From the IMG/VR virus record IMGVR_UViG_3300021963_005690, positions 1 through 64,000 of that record: a stretch of 64,000 nt of DNA. One strand, 5' to 3'. The stretch is from a virus. This document shows positions 23,978 through 30,914 of this stretch, piece by piece. The notes beneath the pieces are model-generated. The model saw only the letters and a list, made by a program, of their open reading frames with translations, ran no database searches and was not told the origin of the DNA. A program made the position numbers and the translations under genes. Positions within the stretch are counted from its first letter, which is position 1. Every line of letters begins with the position of its first letter.

Positions 23978-25194
23978 TGAGAGCAATACACTTTTTAGCA
24001 GAAGCTGATATCAGCACTAATATAATGAAAGATCCTAAGCTAGCAAAAATGTTAGCTATAGCTGTCAGACATGATAGAACATTCCCAAAAAATGAAATAG
24101 CAGATATGGGTCCAAGACCTACTGTTGCTGATTATGTTCAAGCTTGGAGTAAATTAGTTAATCAAACACTAGCTAAGAATGACTACGGTGATCTAAGTAA
24201 AGAAGGTAAGTTTGATAATTGGTTATTAAAACTATATAATAATCACGCAATAGATTATGAAGATTTGAATGGTGAAGGTGGTGACGCATTGGGTGCATGG
24301 CAAGCATTAAGCACACGTGGTTTATTAAAGAAGCCAGACCAAGACTTTAATAAGTTTTCTAGTATACGGTCATTACAACAGGCAATGGAAAAAGACGAGT
24401 ATCGTAATACTCTAAGAAGAATCAAAGATGCTGAAGCATTAGAAAAACATAAACGCACTAGAAAAGAAATAGTACTATTAGATAATGACAGATTTCATGT
24501 TATAATGCCATTAAACTATGGTGCTTGTTATACATTTAATAATCAAACAGGACACATGAGTAATTTCTGTACCGGTGGTTCTAGTGGATTGAATTGGTTT
24601 AATAATTATGCTCCTGATGGTCCTATCATTAGTATAATTGATAAACAAAATGTTGATAATAAGAACGGTAAGTGGCAACTACATGCGCCTACTAGTCAAC
24701 TTGTAAATAGTACGCAGGATCAAAGATATAACAGAACTGGAGCCGATCTTGAGTTTTCTAAAAGATTCCCTGGTTTAATGAAAGAAATTGTTAGAGCTAT
24801 GCTTACAAAAGCAGGTGAAGTAAAAACCGGCAGTAAAGAAATTAGTCCACCTGATGGATATGATGTTAGAGAAGCGGCTAAACAAATAGTAGCAAAATTT
24901 CCTCAAAGTTATAAATCAGTACCAGGTGCGCCGGGCAAAGAAGAAGTGCCTGATAATGTTTTTGTAAATCAACCAGCAGAACCGGAACCAACTCAGGCAA
25001 CGCAACCTACTGAGCCTGAAGGTCCACGTATAAGTGATTGGAGAATCTATAATGCAGGAAGACAGGTTGCTACAGCAGTAAATAAAACACAACAGCAAGC
25101 TATGCAAGAACTAGAAAAATATGCTGTAAAGAATAGAATACCTAGAGGTCGTATGTATATGAGTGATTATTCTAACAATCAAATAGTCAGATGA
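23977..25194 (+). CDS. large phage protein, possible virion protein
   Basis: A 405-residue protein starting MRAIHFLAEADIST; FLAE-A fits the (I/L)-x-E cleavage site of T4-like prohead proteases. The middle holds a Cys/Asn/Gly-rich segment (NYGACYTFNNQTGHMSNFCTG). A Pro/Glu/Thr-rich linker (about 325-350) joins a C-terminal helix-rich domain. Ends at a strong terminator. I know this layout only as an uncharacterised T4-like phage protein. Confidence 0.65.
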   Translation: MRAIHFLAEADISTNIMKDPKLAKMLAIAVRHDRTFPKNEIADMGPRPTVADYVQAWSKLVNQTLAKNDYGDLSKEGKFDNWLLKLYNNHAIDYEDLNGEGGDALGAWQALSTRGLLKKPDQDFNKFSSIRSLQQAMEKDEYRNTLRRIKDAEALEKHKRTRKEIVLLDNDRFHVIMPLNYGACYTFNNQTGHMSNFCTGGSSGLNWFNNYAPDGPIISIIDKQNVDNKNGKWQLHAPTSQLVNSTQDQRYNRTGADLEFSKRFPGLMKEIVRAMLTKAGEVKTGSKEISPPDGYDVREAAKQIVAKFPQSYKSVPGAPGKEEVPDNVFVNQPAEPEPTQATQPTEPEGPRISDWRIYNAGRQVATAVNKTQQQAMQELEKYAVKNRIPRGRMYMSDYSNNQIVR

Positions 25195-25202
25195 TAGCCA
25201 AA

Positions 25203-25228
25203 AAAATAGACCCCGAAGGGTCTATTTT
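25203..25228. terminator. bidirectional rho-independent terminator
   Basis: AAAATAGACCC (25203-25213), loop CGAA after one C, GGGTCTATTTT (25218-25228): an 11-bp stem with A- and T-tracts in the arms. It separates the converging 25194 and 25227 genes; the stop of the latter is inside the stem. Confidence 0.88.
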
Positions 25229-25829
25229 ACATTGCAGGTCCATTCCCGTTCTTGAATCCTACACTACCACCTTCTGCTTCAATACGTTTGATAACATCCT
25301 CAAACAGTATAGGTCTATAGTCTGTATGCTCAACACAAACACAATGATAACGAACATCAATATAATGTCTAGTACCACGTTGGTGAAACTCATGTAATGT
25401 TTCAACATGTTTCATTACACGATTAGCATGTAAGTGACCGTGAATGTTAGTGCCAAATCGACCCAATGATTCAGTATGAATTGGTATATGACTTAATATC
25501 ATACCGTTCATAACATGATACGCACGTAGTTCACGGAAGTACTGTCTATATTCATCATCACGGAAGATATCGTGGTTACCACGAATCAATACTTTATCAC
25601 CGTTTAAACGACCCATAATCTTTAATGCTTTTCTATTGATAACAACATCACCACAATGATATACTTTATCATTAGGTCGTACTGTTTCATTCCAACGCTT
25701 AACCATTTCTTCATCCATTTCATCTGGGTCAGTCCATGGTCGAAGTTTTGTAACACCGTCGTTACGTGTAAAATGACATACTCCGGCATGCCCGAAGTGT
25801 GTATCCGATACTAAAAATACTGCGGGCAT
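25227..25829 (-). CDS. calcineurin-like metallophosphoesterase
   Basis: A 200-residue enzyme with all metal-binding motifs: DTH (9-11), GD (60-61), GNHD (84-87), and GHLH (131-134), plus His114 and others between. Small phage and bacterial members act on phosphodiesters, cyclic nucleotides or RNA ends; the substrate here is unknown. It follows no clear promoter and is read together with the tRNA array upstream. Confidence 0.88.
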   Translation of the reverse strand: MPAVFLVSDTHFGHAGVCHFTRNDGVTKLRPWTDPDEMDEEMVKRWNETVRPNDKVYHCGDVVINRKALKIMGRLNGDKVLIRGNHDIFRDDEYRQYFRELRAYHVMNGMILSHIPIHTESLGRFGTNIHGHLHANRVMKHVETLHEFHQRGTRHYIDVRYHCVCVEHTDYRPILFEDVIKRIEAEGGSVGFKNGNGPAM

Positions 25830-25843
25830 ATAATTCCTTTATT

Positions 25844-25920
25844 TGGCATCCCCGGACCGAATTGAACGGCCAACCTTTGAGTTTGGAGCTCACTGCTCTG
25901 CCTAATTGAGCTACGGAGAC
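25844..25920 (-). tRNA. tRNA-Trp (CCA)
   Basis: 77 nt cloverleaf with anticodon loop CTCCAAA and an encoded 3' CCA. Last gene of the array in the direction of transcription. Confidence 0.92.
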
Positions 25921-25923
25921 ATA

Positions 25924-26538
25924 TTACTTTTGTTTTCTAGGCATACCACCTTTTTTCCAGCCTAGATTTTCATATTCTAAGAGTTCGTTTTTATCTATGC
26001 GTTTGGCACAATTACCGTTATTAACCAGTATTTTACCTAAATTTGCTTCAGCTACTTTAGTATTATGTGCATCAGACCTAGACATTTTAGCGATTGTCTG
26101 CATATGAAGGCGATGTGCTTCAGGATCCTTTTTAGACCAATTATTATCAGAAAGTTTTTTCCTAGTTTTGTCAGTAATTTTTTGTTTCAATGATGCCTGT
26201 CTTTGTTTTTCTTTAGTGGCATCGGTGTGCTTTAATCCAGTAAAGGCTCCCACGATACCTGGATTTCCACCACTGCCTCCTATTTTTAAATTATATGATA
26301 GAGGATCATTTATTAAATTTTCAGTAACAATTTGTCTTTCTAAATCAAACATTTCAATCTTTGAATTTGCAAAATGCAATATTTCCACTTTAAAATTCTC
26401 ATGCCCATATTTTTTTATGGCATGTTTTAAATGTTTGCCGGATCCTAAATAACCATCATTAATATTTGCAGTTTGATGACAACCCACATAATATTTATTA
26501 TTGATTAAATTTGTAGTTCTATATATTATATAATGCAT
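25924..26538 (-). CDS. GIY-YIG homing endonuclease
   Basis: A 204-residue protein with the Seg-type GIY-YIG start (HYIIYRTTNLINNKYYVGCHQT), then YLGSGKHLKHAIKKYGHENF and a basic C-terminal DNA-binding region. Such free-standing enzymes cut phage lacking the gene and spread by repair. It lies between tRNA-Trp and a tRNA 5' half, so it probably entered the tRNA array through a tRNA gene. A late promoter 4 bases before the ATG is part of the inserted unit. Confidence 0.88.
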   Translation of the reverse strand: MHYIIYRTTNLINNKYYVGCHQTANINDGYLGSGKHLKHAIKKYGHENFKVEILHFANSKIEMFDLERQIVTENLINDPLSYNLKIGGSGGNPGIVGAFTGLKHTDATKEKQRQASLKQKITDKTRKKLSDNNWSKKDPEAHRLHMQTIAKMSRSDAHNTKVAEANLGKILVNNGNCAKRIDKNELLEYENLGWKKGGMPRKQK

Positions 26539-26542
26539 AATC

Positions 26543-26550
26543 TATTTATG
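26543..26550 (-). promoter_or_regulatory. T4-type late promoter, leaderless spacing
   Basis: Minus strand CATAAATA ending 4 bases before ATG 26538. Confidence 0.65.
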
Positions 26551-26557
26551 CATTTAA

Positions 26558-26593
26558 CAAAAAACCGGTATGCTGCCATTACACTAGGGAGAT
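26558..26593 (-). pseudogene. 5' half of a tRNA, broken in the anticodon loop
   Basis: Reading the minus strand: seven-base acceptor arm ATCTCCC, TA, D-arm GTGT-AATGGCA-GCAT (same D-stem as tRNA-Asp at 31098), A, anticodon arm CCGGT and then T-rich loop. No matching 3' half (ACCGG ... GGGAGAT-N-CCA) follows; instead the promoter and gene of the GIY-YIG endonuclease begin. Confidence 0.55.
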
Positions 26594-26598
26594 TTTGT

Positions 26599-26820
26599 TT
26601 ATAAATTTTTTCTAATACGTTTGAGATATTCTCGTCCAACAAGTCCTTGCTCAATTTCTTCTAATGCAGTTACCATTGGTCCTGATTTAGTATTGAGGGT
26701 AGAACGATGACCACGCTTTAATTCTCTTACTCTTTGTGATGCTATAAGAACTAAATCAAAACGATTACCAACCATGTTTGCGGCTTCTTCACTTGTATAT
26801 CTTGCTCTGCTTTGTGACAT
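26599..26820 (-). CDS. rpoZ: RNA polymerase omega subunit-like protein
   Basis: A 73-residue protein matching bacterial RpoZ over most of its length: the GNRFDLVLIASQRVREL core (residues 18-32), then RGH, and P-x-VTALEEIEQGLVGREYL. Omega chaperones the beta' subunit and can alter promoter choice, and in bacteria is a ppGpp contact. The GH...KSGP-VTAL...VG spacing is closer to betaproteobacterial than to E. coli omega, suggesting capture from the host. It sits in the tRNA array with an AAAGGAAA ribosome site. Confidence 0.85.
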   Translation of the reverse strand: MSQSRARYTSEEAANMVGNRFDLVLIASQRVRELKRGHRSTLNTKSGPMVTALEEIEQGLVGREYLKRIRKNL

Positions 26821-26829
26821 ATTTTTCCT

Positions 26830-26970
26830 TTATCTTGTTACTTTTCTAATTAATTTATACCAATAGTATTTGAAACCACGGAACACTATGATATCAAAAG
26901 TAATTACAGGAGTAACTTCTTTTACAATGTGTCCGTATGCTCTATTGATTACATCTTCACTTTTGCTCAT
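26830..26970 (-). CDS. small hypothetical protein (46 aa)
   Basis: A 46-residue protein from ATG 26968-26970 (AAAGGAGTAAGT before it); the longer in-frame start would lie in tRNA-Val. Charged first half (MSKSEDVINRAYGHIVKEV), hydrophobic and aromatic second half. It ends 9 bases before rpoZ and is probably co-expressed with it. Confidence 0.5.
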   Translation of the reverse strand: MSKSEDVINRAYGHIVKEVTPVITFDIIVFRGFKYYWYKLIRKVTR

Positions 26971-26985
26971 ACTTACTCCTTTATT

Positions 26986-27061
26986 TGGTGGGTCGTGACA
27001 GGCTCGAACTGCCGACATTCTGCGTGTAAGGCAGACACTCTACCAACTGAGTTAACGACCC
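26986..27061 (-). tRNA. tRNA-Val (TAC)
   Basis: 76 nt cloverleaf, anticodon loop CTTACAC, acceptor GGGTCGT/ACGACCC, encoded CCA. Confidence 0.93.
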
Positions 27062-27066
27062 GATTT

Positions 27067-27246
27067 TTAACCACCTTGGTTACTATCTTTAACTTCTGAT
27101 TGACTAGCAATTTTTTCAAATGCTTCATCTTCATTCTTTTGATCCTCAATTATTCTTGGATCAGGCTTACGAAAGATATTATCCCAGTTGTTATTAAACG
27201 TTTTTAAATCAACACTATAGGGTCTTGGTAAGCTACCTTTACTCAT
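27067..27246 (-). CDS. small conserved phage protein (59 aa)
   Basis: A 59-residue frame, MSKGSLPRPYSVDLKTFNNNW then an acidic tail. The start resembles small phage proteins of the form GKGS-x-RP-x-x-VD-x-KTF-x-x-NWD. It is coupled by ATGA to the gene upstream and lies between tRNA-Pro and tRNA-Val. Confidence 0.6.
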   Translation of the reverse strand: MSKGSLPRPYSVDLKTFNNNWDNIFRKPDPRIIEDQKNEDEAFEKIASQSEVKDSNQGG

Positions 27247-27410
27247 TTACTATTATCCTTACGAGAACTTGTACGTGAATTGCTTTTTTCAATCTCAACA
27301 TAACTACGAATAAAATCCCCACGTACATGTGCATCACGAATTAGTGTTGCCGCACGTTTAACTGCTTTAGGGATTTTAACTGCCCTTGAATCATAACCTC
27401 TACATGTCAT
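27243..27410 (-). CDS. small basic phage protein (55 aa)
   Basis: A 55-residue frame, MTCRGYDSRAVKIPKAVKR then RDAHVRGDFIRSYVEIEKS and a basic Ser-rich tail. The pattern is protein-like and reminiscent of small phage proteins; an AAGGAAATAGT ribosome site precedes it. Function unknown. Confidence 0.6.
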   Translation of the reverse strand: MTCRGYDSRAVKIPKAVKRAATLIRDAHVRGDFIRSYVEIEKSNSRTSSRKDNSK

Positions 27411-27433
27411 ACTATTTCCTTTTTAAAAATTAT

Positions 27434-27510
27434 TGGTCGGAATACAAGGATTCGAACCTTGGACCTCTTGCTCCCAAAGCAAGCGCACTACCAGGCTGTG
27501 CTACACTCCG
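27434..27510 (-). tRNA. tRNA-Pro (TGG)
   Basis: 77 nt cloverleaf, anticodon loop TTTGGGA in stem CTTGC/GCAAG, encoded CCA. Confidence 0.93.
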
Positions 27511-27512
27511 AA

Positions 27513-27662
27513 TTAACTTGGTATTATATGCGGTATATATGGAACATTACGTGGACCATGTCGTTGTTCAAGTAGTTTTTTAGCTTCTTGCACATTTGGT
27601 GCGTACACTTTGTCCTTCTTATCACCTTCCGGTGTTCTTACTGTTGCTTCATACATTGGCAT
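27513..27662 (-). CDS. small phage protein (49 aa)
   Basis: A 49-residue frame, MPMYEATVRTPEGDKKDKVY then VQEAKKLLEQRHGPRNV and a Pro/Ile end. The layout (strand, turn, helix E-A-K-x-L-L) is that of small T4-like phage hypotheticals. AGGAGAATTAT precedes the ATG. Confidence 0.6.
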   Translation of the reverse strand: MPMYEATVRTPEGDKKDKVYAPNVQEAKKLLEQRHGPRNVPYIPHIIPS

Positions 27663-27676
27663 ATAATTCTCCTATT

Positions 27677-27751
27677 TGGATGCGGGGGACGGATTCGCAC
27701 CGCCGATCTTCAGGTTATGAGCCTGATGAGTTACTACTTCTCCACCCCGCG
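27677..27751 (-). tRNA. initiator tRNA-fMet (CAT)
   Basis: 75 nt. The CGCGGGG 5' end faces CCCCGCA, leaving the C1/A72 mismatch that marks bacterial initiator tRNA. The anticodon arm is TCAGG-CTCATAA-CCTGA: two of the three initiator G:C pairs are kept and the third is A:T. Encoded CCA after T73. Confidence 0.88.
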
Positions 27752-27964
27752 GTAATTAGTGAGACTGCTACTACACCACATAGCCCAATCTCTGAGTTGT
27801 TACACTGTCCATAACATTTATTCTTTTGGAAAGGTGTTATACCTCACCTAATGCGTTCCCGCCACTCCTTCACAGAGTACAGATGGTCAATGCACTACAT
27901 ACCTAGCACTTTCTTTGGTGACTGCCCCACCCACTTTATAACGTTAAAGTGTAAACGGGTTTCT

Positions 27965-28040
27965 TGGTGGAGGAGACAGGGATCGAACCTGCGACCTACT
28001 GGTTGCAAACCAGTCGCTCTCCCAACTGAGCTACACCCCC
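27965..28040 (-). tRNA. tRNA-Ala (TGC)
   Basis: 76 nt cloverleaf, anticodon arm ACTGG-TTTGCAA-CCAGT, encoded CCA. The acceptor stem has one T/T mismatch. The 213 bases between this gene and tRNA-fMet contain no gene I can support, only a 7-bp hairpin CACTTTA/TAAAGTG near 27930-27951. Confidence 0.9.
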
Positions 28041-28049
28041 TAAATATTT

Positions 28050-28135
28050 TGGTGCCCTAGGTCGGACTCGAACCGACACATATTTCTACGCCAGAACCTA
28101 AATCTGGTGCGTCTACCAATTTCGCCACCAGGGCA
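28050..28135 (-). tRNA. tRNA-Leu (TAG)
   Basis: 86 nt with a long variable arm, anticodon loop TTTAGGT, encoded CCA. Confidence 0.93.
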
Positions 28136-28184
28136 TTTAACTATTATATTAGAAAACTATTTATCTGTCTAGTACTTTTGGGTA

Positions 28185-28192
28185 GCTAAATA
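28185..28192 (+). promoter_or_regulatory. T4-type late promoter, leaderless spacing
   Basis: GCTAAATA ending 5 bases before ATG 28198. Confidence 0.7.
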
Positions 28193-28197
28193 AATTT

Positions 28198-28476
28198 ATG
28201 CTACAAAAGAAAGAACGTATACCTCTTAACCTACGCAGTAGAGTTATTGAAAGGGACGGTAAATGGTGTGTCTATTGTGATGAAGACTTGTCCGATAAAG
28301 AAATACACATGGATCATGTTATTGCTGAATCTAAAGGTGGAGAAACCACATACAACAATCTTCAAGTAACTTGTAGAAAATGTAATCTTGCTAAAGGTGT
28401 ATTAACTGAATCAGAATTTGTTGACCAGTTAAGAACCAGAGCAATGAACATTTTAAATAGAATTGGAGCGGGATAG
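28198..28476 (+). CDS. HNH endonuclease (small)
   Basis: A 92-residue HNH protein: zinc pair WCVYC (residues 23-27), catalytic MDHVIAESKGG, NNLQVTCRKCNLAKG with Asn/His and the second zinc pair. Probably a free-standing homing or accessory nuclease. It is opposite in strand to the tRNAs, and its last codons (RIGAG) are read through the complement of tRNA-Gly. Confidence 0.88.
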   Translation: MLQKKERIPLNLRSRVIERDGKWCVYCDEDLSDKEIHMDHVIAESKGGETTYNNLQVTCRKCNLAKGVLTESEFVDQLRTRAMNILNRIGAG

Positions 28477-28538
28477 CGGATTCGAACCGCTGACGAACAG
28501 CTTGGAAGGCTGACACTCTACCCCTGAGTTAATCCCGC
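28464..28538 (-). tRNA. tRNA-Gly (TCC)
   Basis: 75 nt cloverleaf, anticodon loop CTTCCAA, acceptor GCGGGAT/ATCCCGC, encoded CCA. Its 3' end overlaps the HNH stop region on the other strand. Confidence 0.93.
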
Positions 28539-28543
28539 AAATT

Positions 28544-28621
28544 TGGAGCACAGAGTGAGATTTGAACTCACGGTTTTACGGATTTGCAATCCGTCGCATT
28601 TGACCACTCTGCCACCTGTGC
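28544..28621 (-). tRNA. tRNA-Cys (GCA)
   Basis: 78 nt, anticodon arm ACGGA-TTGCAAA-TCCGT, acceptor GCACAGG opposite TCTGTGC, T73, encoded CCA. Confidence 0.92.
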
Positions 28622-28622
28622 A

Positions 28623-28630
28623 TATAAATA
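28623..28630 (+). promoter_or_regulatory. T4-type late promoter, leaderless spacing
   Basis: Perfect TATAAATA followed by C, ending 4 bases before ATG 28635 and 2 bases beyond the tRNA-Cys 5' end. Confidence 0.78.
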
Positions 28631-28634
28631 CATT

Positions 28635-29180
28635 ATGAAATATTATTCACCTATCTATTTAGAAAATATTAAAATCATTCAAGAAAAGATTTTTGATGTA
28701 TTTCCTAAAACTGAATTATCAAGTAAAGAAAACTTATTCTATATACCTGATAATCTAAAATTATTTTTTGATATACCAGAATTAAAATCTGAATTAGATA
28801 ATATGAACTGGTCACAATATGTTCATTCGTTTGGTTTTTATGTAATTAACAAAACATACGGCACACCTATACATATTGATAGTGGTAATAGTCTTTATAG
28901 TTTTAATATACCAATACTAAATTGTAAAAATACTTTTGTTAATTTTTACAAAACAGATAAAGAACCTGTAAAGAAATCATATGTTACATATAACAAGATT
29001 ATAGACTATTATAGTTTTAATCCTACCGAATGTGTATTACAAGATAAATTAGAAATGACCACTCCACATGTCATAAAAGTCAAAGAGGTACATAATGTAA
29101 CTAACATTAACGATTTACCACGCATTACATTATTAATCAGATTAAAAAAAGAAATTAACTTGGATTACTTATTTCAATGA
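28635..29180 (+). CDS. 2OG-Fe(II) oxygenase-like protein
   Basis: A 181-residue protein. The double-stranded beta-helix metal site is suggested by HID (residues 80-82), distal His153 and Arg163 (VHNVTNINDLPRITLLIRL); HID-x-GN then NIPILNC fits phage members of the 2OG dioxygenase fold. I use ATG 28635, next to the promoter, not the longer frame that crosses tRNA-Cys. Substrate unknown: protein, sugar or nucleic acid hydroxylation are possible. The next gene is a diverged relative, overlapping by 4 bases. Confidence 0.6.
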   Translation: MKYYSPIYLENIKIIQEKIFDVFPKTELSSKENLFYIPDNLKLFFDIPELKSELDNMNWSQYVHSFGFYVINKTYGTPIHIDSGNSLYSFNIPILNCKNTFVNFYKTDKEPVKKSYVTYNKIIDYYSFNPTECVLQDKLEMTTPHVIKVKEVHNVTNINDLPRITLLIRLKKEINLDYLFQ

Positions 29181-29614
29181 AATATATAGAATACTTAGAT
29201 TTACCACCAGTACCCGAAAACTTAATTGAATCAATTACGGATATCATTAATAAGCCACCTAAAGCTTATAGTACAGTACCGGCTGAATATAACTTTTTCA
29301 AAACTAGAAATGTTAATGATGATTTAGCAGAATGGTTACAATCTATAGTTGAATACAAAATATATCCACAATATCAATTAATATATAACGGTTTACCTAT
29401 ACATATAGATAACGGTAACAGAATTAATGCCTATAACTATTTGTTAGATACAGGAGGAAAAAATGTTAAAACGGTTGTGTATAATGAAAACTACAAACCA
29501 TTACAAATTGAACAGCTTGAGCTAAAAAGATGGCACCGTATTAATACGGGCATGTTACACGGTGTTCATGGAATTGAACCTGATAAAGTTAGAGTTGCTA
29601 TTAGCATAACATAA
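29177..29614 (+). CDS. 2OG-Fe(II) oxygenase-like protein
   Basis: A 145-residue protein with LPIHIDNGNR (His76, Asp78), a central GGKNVKTVVYNE strand pair and a late WHRINTGMLHGVHGIEPDKVRVAISI containing the distal His and Arg139. This is the same HxD...H...R plan as the preceding gene and as 32380, which also shares GGKNV. The three are a small diverged family in the tRNA region. Activity is inferred from residues only. Confidence 0.62.
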   Translation: MKYIEYLDLPPVPENLIESITDIINKPPKAYSTVPAEYNFFKTRNVNDDLAEWLQSIVEYKIYPQYQLIYNGLPIHIDNGNRINAYNYLLDTGGKNVKTVVYNENYKPLQIEQLELKRWHRINTGMLHGVHGIEPDKVRVAISIT

Positions 29615-29632
29615 TCATTTATTTGTGCATAA

Positions 29633-29719
29633 AGCATATTGAAACACACTAACTACCTTGGTATGTACTAAAGTTCAATGAACCGCTACGACCCAATCTT
29701 TAATGTATTTCAATATGCT
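29633..29719 (-). ncRNA. possible structured RNA closed by a 12-bp stem
   Basis: AGCATATTGAAA (29633-29644) pairs perfectly with TTTCAATATGCT (29708-29719) around a 63-base interior with a GTTCA/TGAAC hairpin. Rest of 29615-29917 has no gene; it contains only small stems such as TCCGA/TCGGA near 29893-29909. Strand is assumed from the flanking tRNAs. Confidence 0.4.
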
Positions 29720-29917
29720 CTGCATCCCCCGGCGGTAATTATAGTACAGAAAGATATGACGCTATCATACCCCTCACTCGTACCTTCCACCCGCTTCCCG
29801 ACAGGGACCGTTCTCGCATTGCTAGCGGCCTTTGGGTTTAAAGACTACCACCCGTAGTTGTCACACTACTTCTCATCGTGCGGGTCACACTATCCGAAGA
29901 CACTCGGAACGTTCTTT

Positions 29918-29925
29918 TATAAATA
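29918..29925 (+). promoter_or_regulatory. T4-type late promoter, leaderless spacing
   Basis: Perfect TATAAATA followed by C, ending 4 bases before ATG 29930. Confidence 0.78.
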
Positions 29926-29929
29926 CAGT

Positions 29930-30112
29930 ATGGAACTACAAAACTGTATTGATGTTGTTGAAAAGTTGTTGCGTCAAAACAACCGTAAATATAAAGATAG
30001 CCACGAACAATTATTATATGAACGAGGCTACCTTACTGGTTTACTAGCTAGGATGATGAGTGATGACCCTCACATTTTACATCAAGTCATAAACAAAGCA
30101 AACCATCGCTAA
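29930..30112 (+). CDS. small helical protein (60 aa)
   Basis: A 60-residue protein starting MELQNCIDVVEKLLRQNN, almost entirely helical and charged, ending in a His/Lys-rich tail just before tRNA-Ser on the other strand. ATG 29930 is chosen because the late promoter abuts it. No family recognised. Confidence 0.6.
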   Translation: MELQNCIDVVEKLLRQNNRKYKDSHEQLLYERGYLTGLLARMMSDDPHILHQVINKANHR

Positions 30113-30113
30113 T

Positions 30114-30205
30114 TGGTGGAGACGGTGAGATTCGAACTCACGGTACATATTACTACATACGACAGGTTAGCAACCTGCTGCCTTAGGCCACTCGGCCACG
30201 TCTCC
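30114..30205 (-). tRNA. tRNA-Ser (GCT)
   Basis: 92 nt with long variable arm, anticodon arm CAGG-TTGCTAA-CCTG, encoded CCA. Confidence 0.93.
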
Positions 30206-30211
30206 TATGTT

Positions 30212-30289
30212 TGGTGCCTCCACCTGGACTCGAACCAGGAACCTAGCGATTATGAGTCGCTTGCAACTAACCAATTGTGCTATAGAGGC
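30212..30289 (-). tRNA. tRNA with CAT anticodon, probably tRNA-Ile2
   Basis: 78 nt, acceptor GCCTCTA/TGGAGGC, encoded CCA. The anticodon arm GCGA-CTCATAA-TCGC resembles E. coli ileX (lysidine-modified Ile2) more than elongator Met. A separate Met tRNA occurs at 35510 and the initiator at 27677. Elongator Met remains possible. Confidence 0.85.
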
Positions 30290-30294
30290 AATAA

Positions 30295-30909
30295 TCAAAT
30301 ACTCAACTCAAATTTATTTCGTTGAATATTTATTATATCTTGTTTTTGAACTACTAACAACTGTTCTGGGAATTGTACCCACTTTGCGGTGTCTCGTTCA
30401 GTCTTATATCCTTTGACTTCTACATACACTTTTTTTTCAGGCAAATAGAAATCAGGGAAATATGTTCTGGAGCCATTCCATTCATACGGAAATCCTTTTG
30501 TATTCCTAATACAAGGAATATTATTAGCGAGACACCATTTATAAAAATTAAGTTCCCAATTTCCTTGAAATTTAATTCCATTAAAAATAATTTGCTTTAC
30601 TCTTCCCCTATTAGAAGATGAGTATGCTTCTGGATTATTTTCAACTGCTTGTTTCATACTTGATGACAGTTTATTTTTAGATTCGTCAGACCAAACTCTA
30701 TTACGATTTGAATTACGAATAATATCTCTGCCTGTTTCCGTCATAGGAGTAGCAGTGCCTTTAATAAACTGATTACTACCTTGTTTCCCTAACATCCCCA
30801 TTGATGCTTTTTTAACTTTAGCATCAGGATTAGATTTACAATACAGTTCGTGTTGAGCCTTACTGTTGGGTGATTTTTCATCACGGTTACAAAAATTACA
30901 TTTTAACAT
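30295..30909 (-). CDS. PD-(D/E)XK homing endonuclease-like
   Basis: A 204-residue protein. The N-terminus has a CNFC...H...C zinc-finger pattern (residues 4-24), followed by NUMOD-like basic repeats. The C-terminus carries a nuclease core, ELNFYKWC, FPDFYLPEKKVYVEVKGYK, where Asp and E-V-K are the catalytic residues of the PD-(D/E)XK fold (Vsr/EDxHD-like). Free-standing homing enzyme inserted between tRNA-Ile2 and tRNA-Leu. Confidence 0.8.
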   Translation of the reverse strand: MLKCNFCNRDEKSPNSKAQHELYCKSNPDAKVKKASMGMLGKQGSNQFIKGTATPMTETGRDIIRNSNRNRVWSDESKNKLSSSMKQAVENNPEAYSSSNRGRVKQIIFNGIKFQGNWELNFYKWCLANNIPCIRNTKGFPYEWNGSRTYFPDFYLPEKKVYVEVKGYKTERDTAKWVQFPEQLLVVQKQDIINIQRNKFELSI

Positions 30910-30914
30910 AAATG

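Noticed and set aside
27386-28060. Plus-strand frames containing sequences such as SNLGPLAPKASALPGC and [20 protein letters not shown]
   Set aside because: These are the well-known false peptides produced by translating the antisense strand of tRNA genes (tRNA-Pro, tRNA-Ala).
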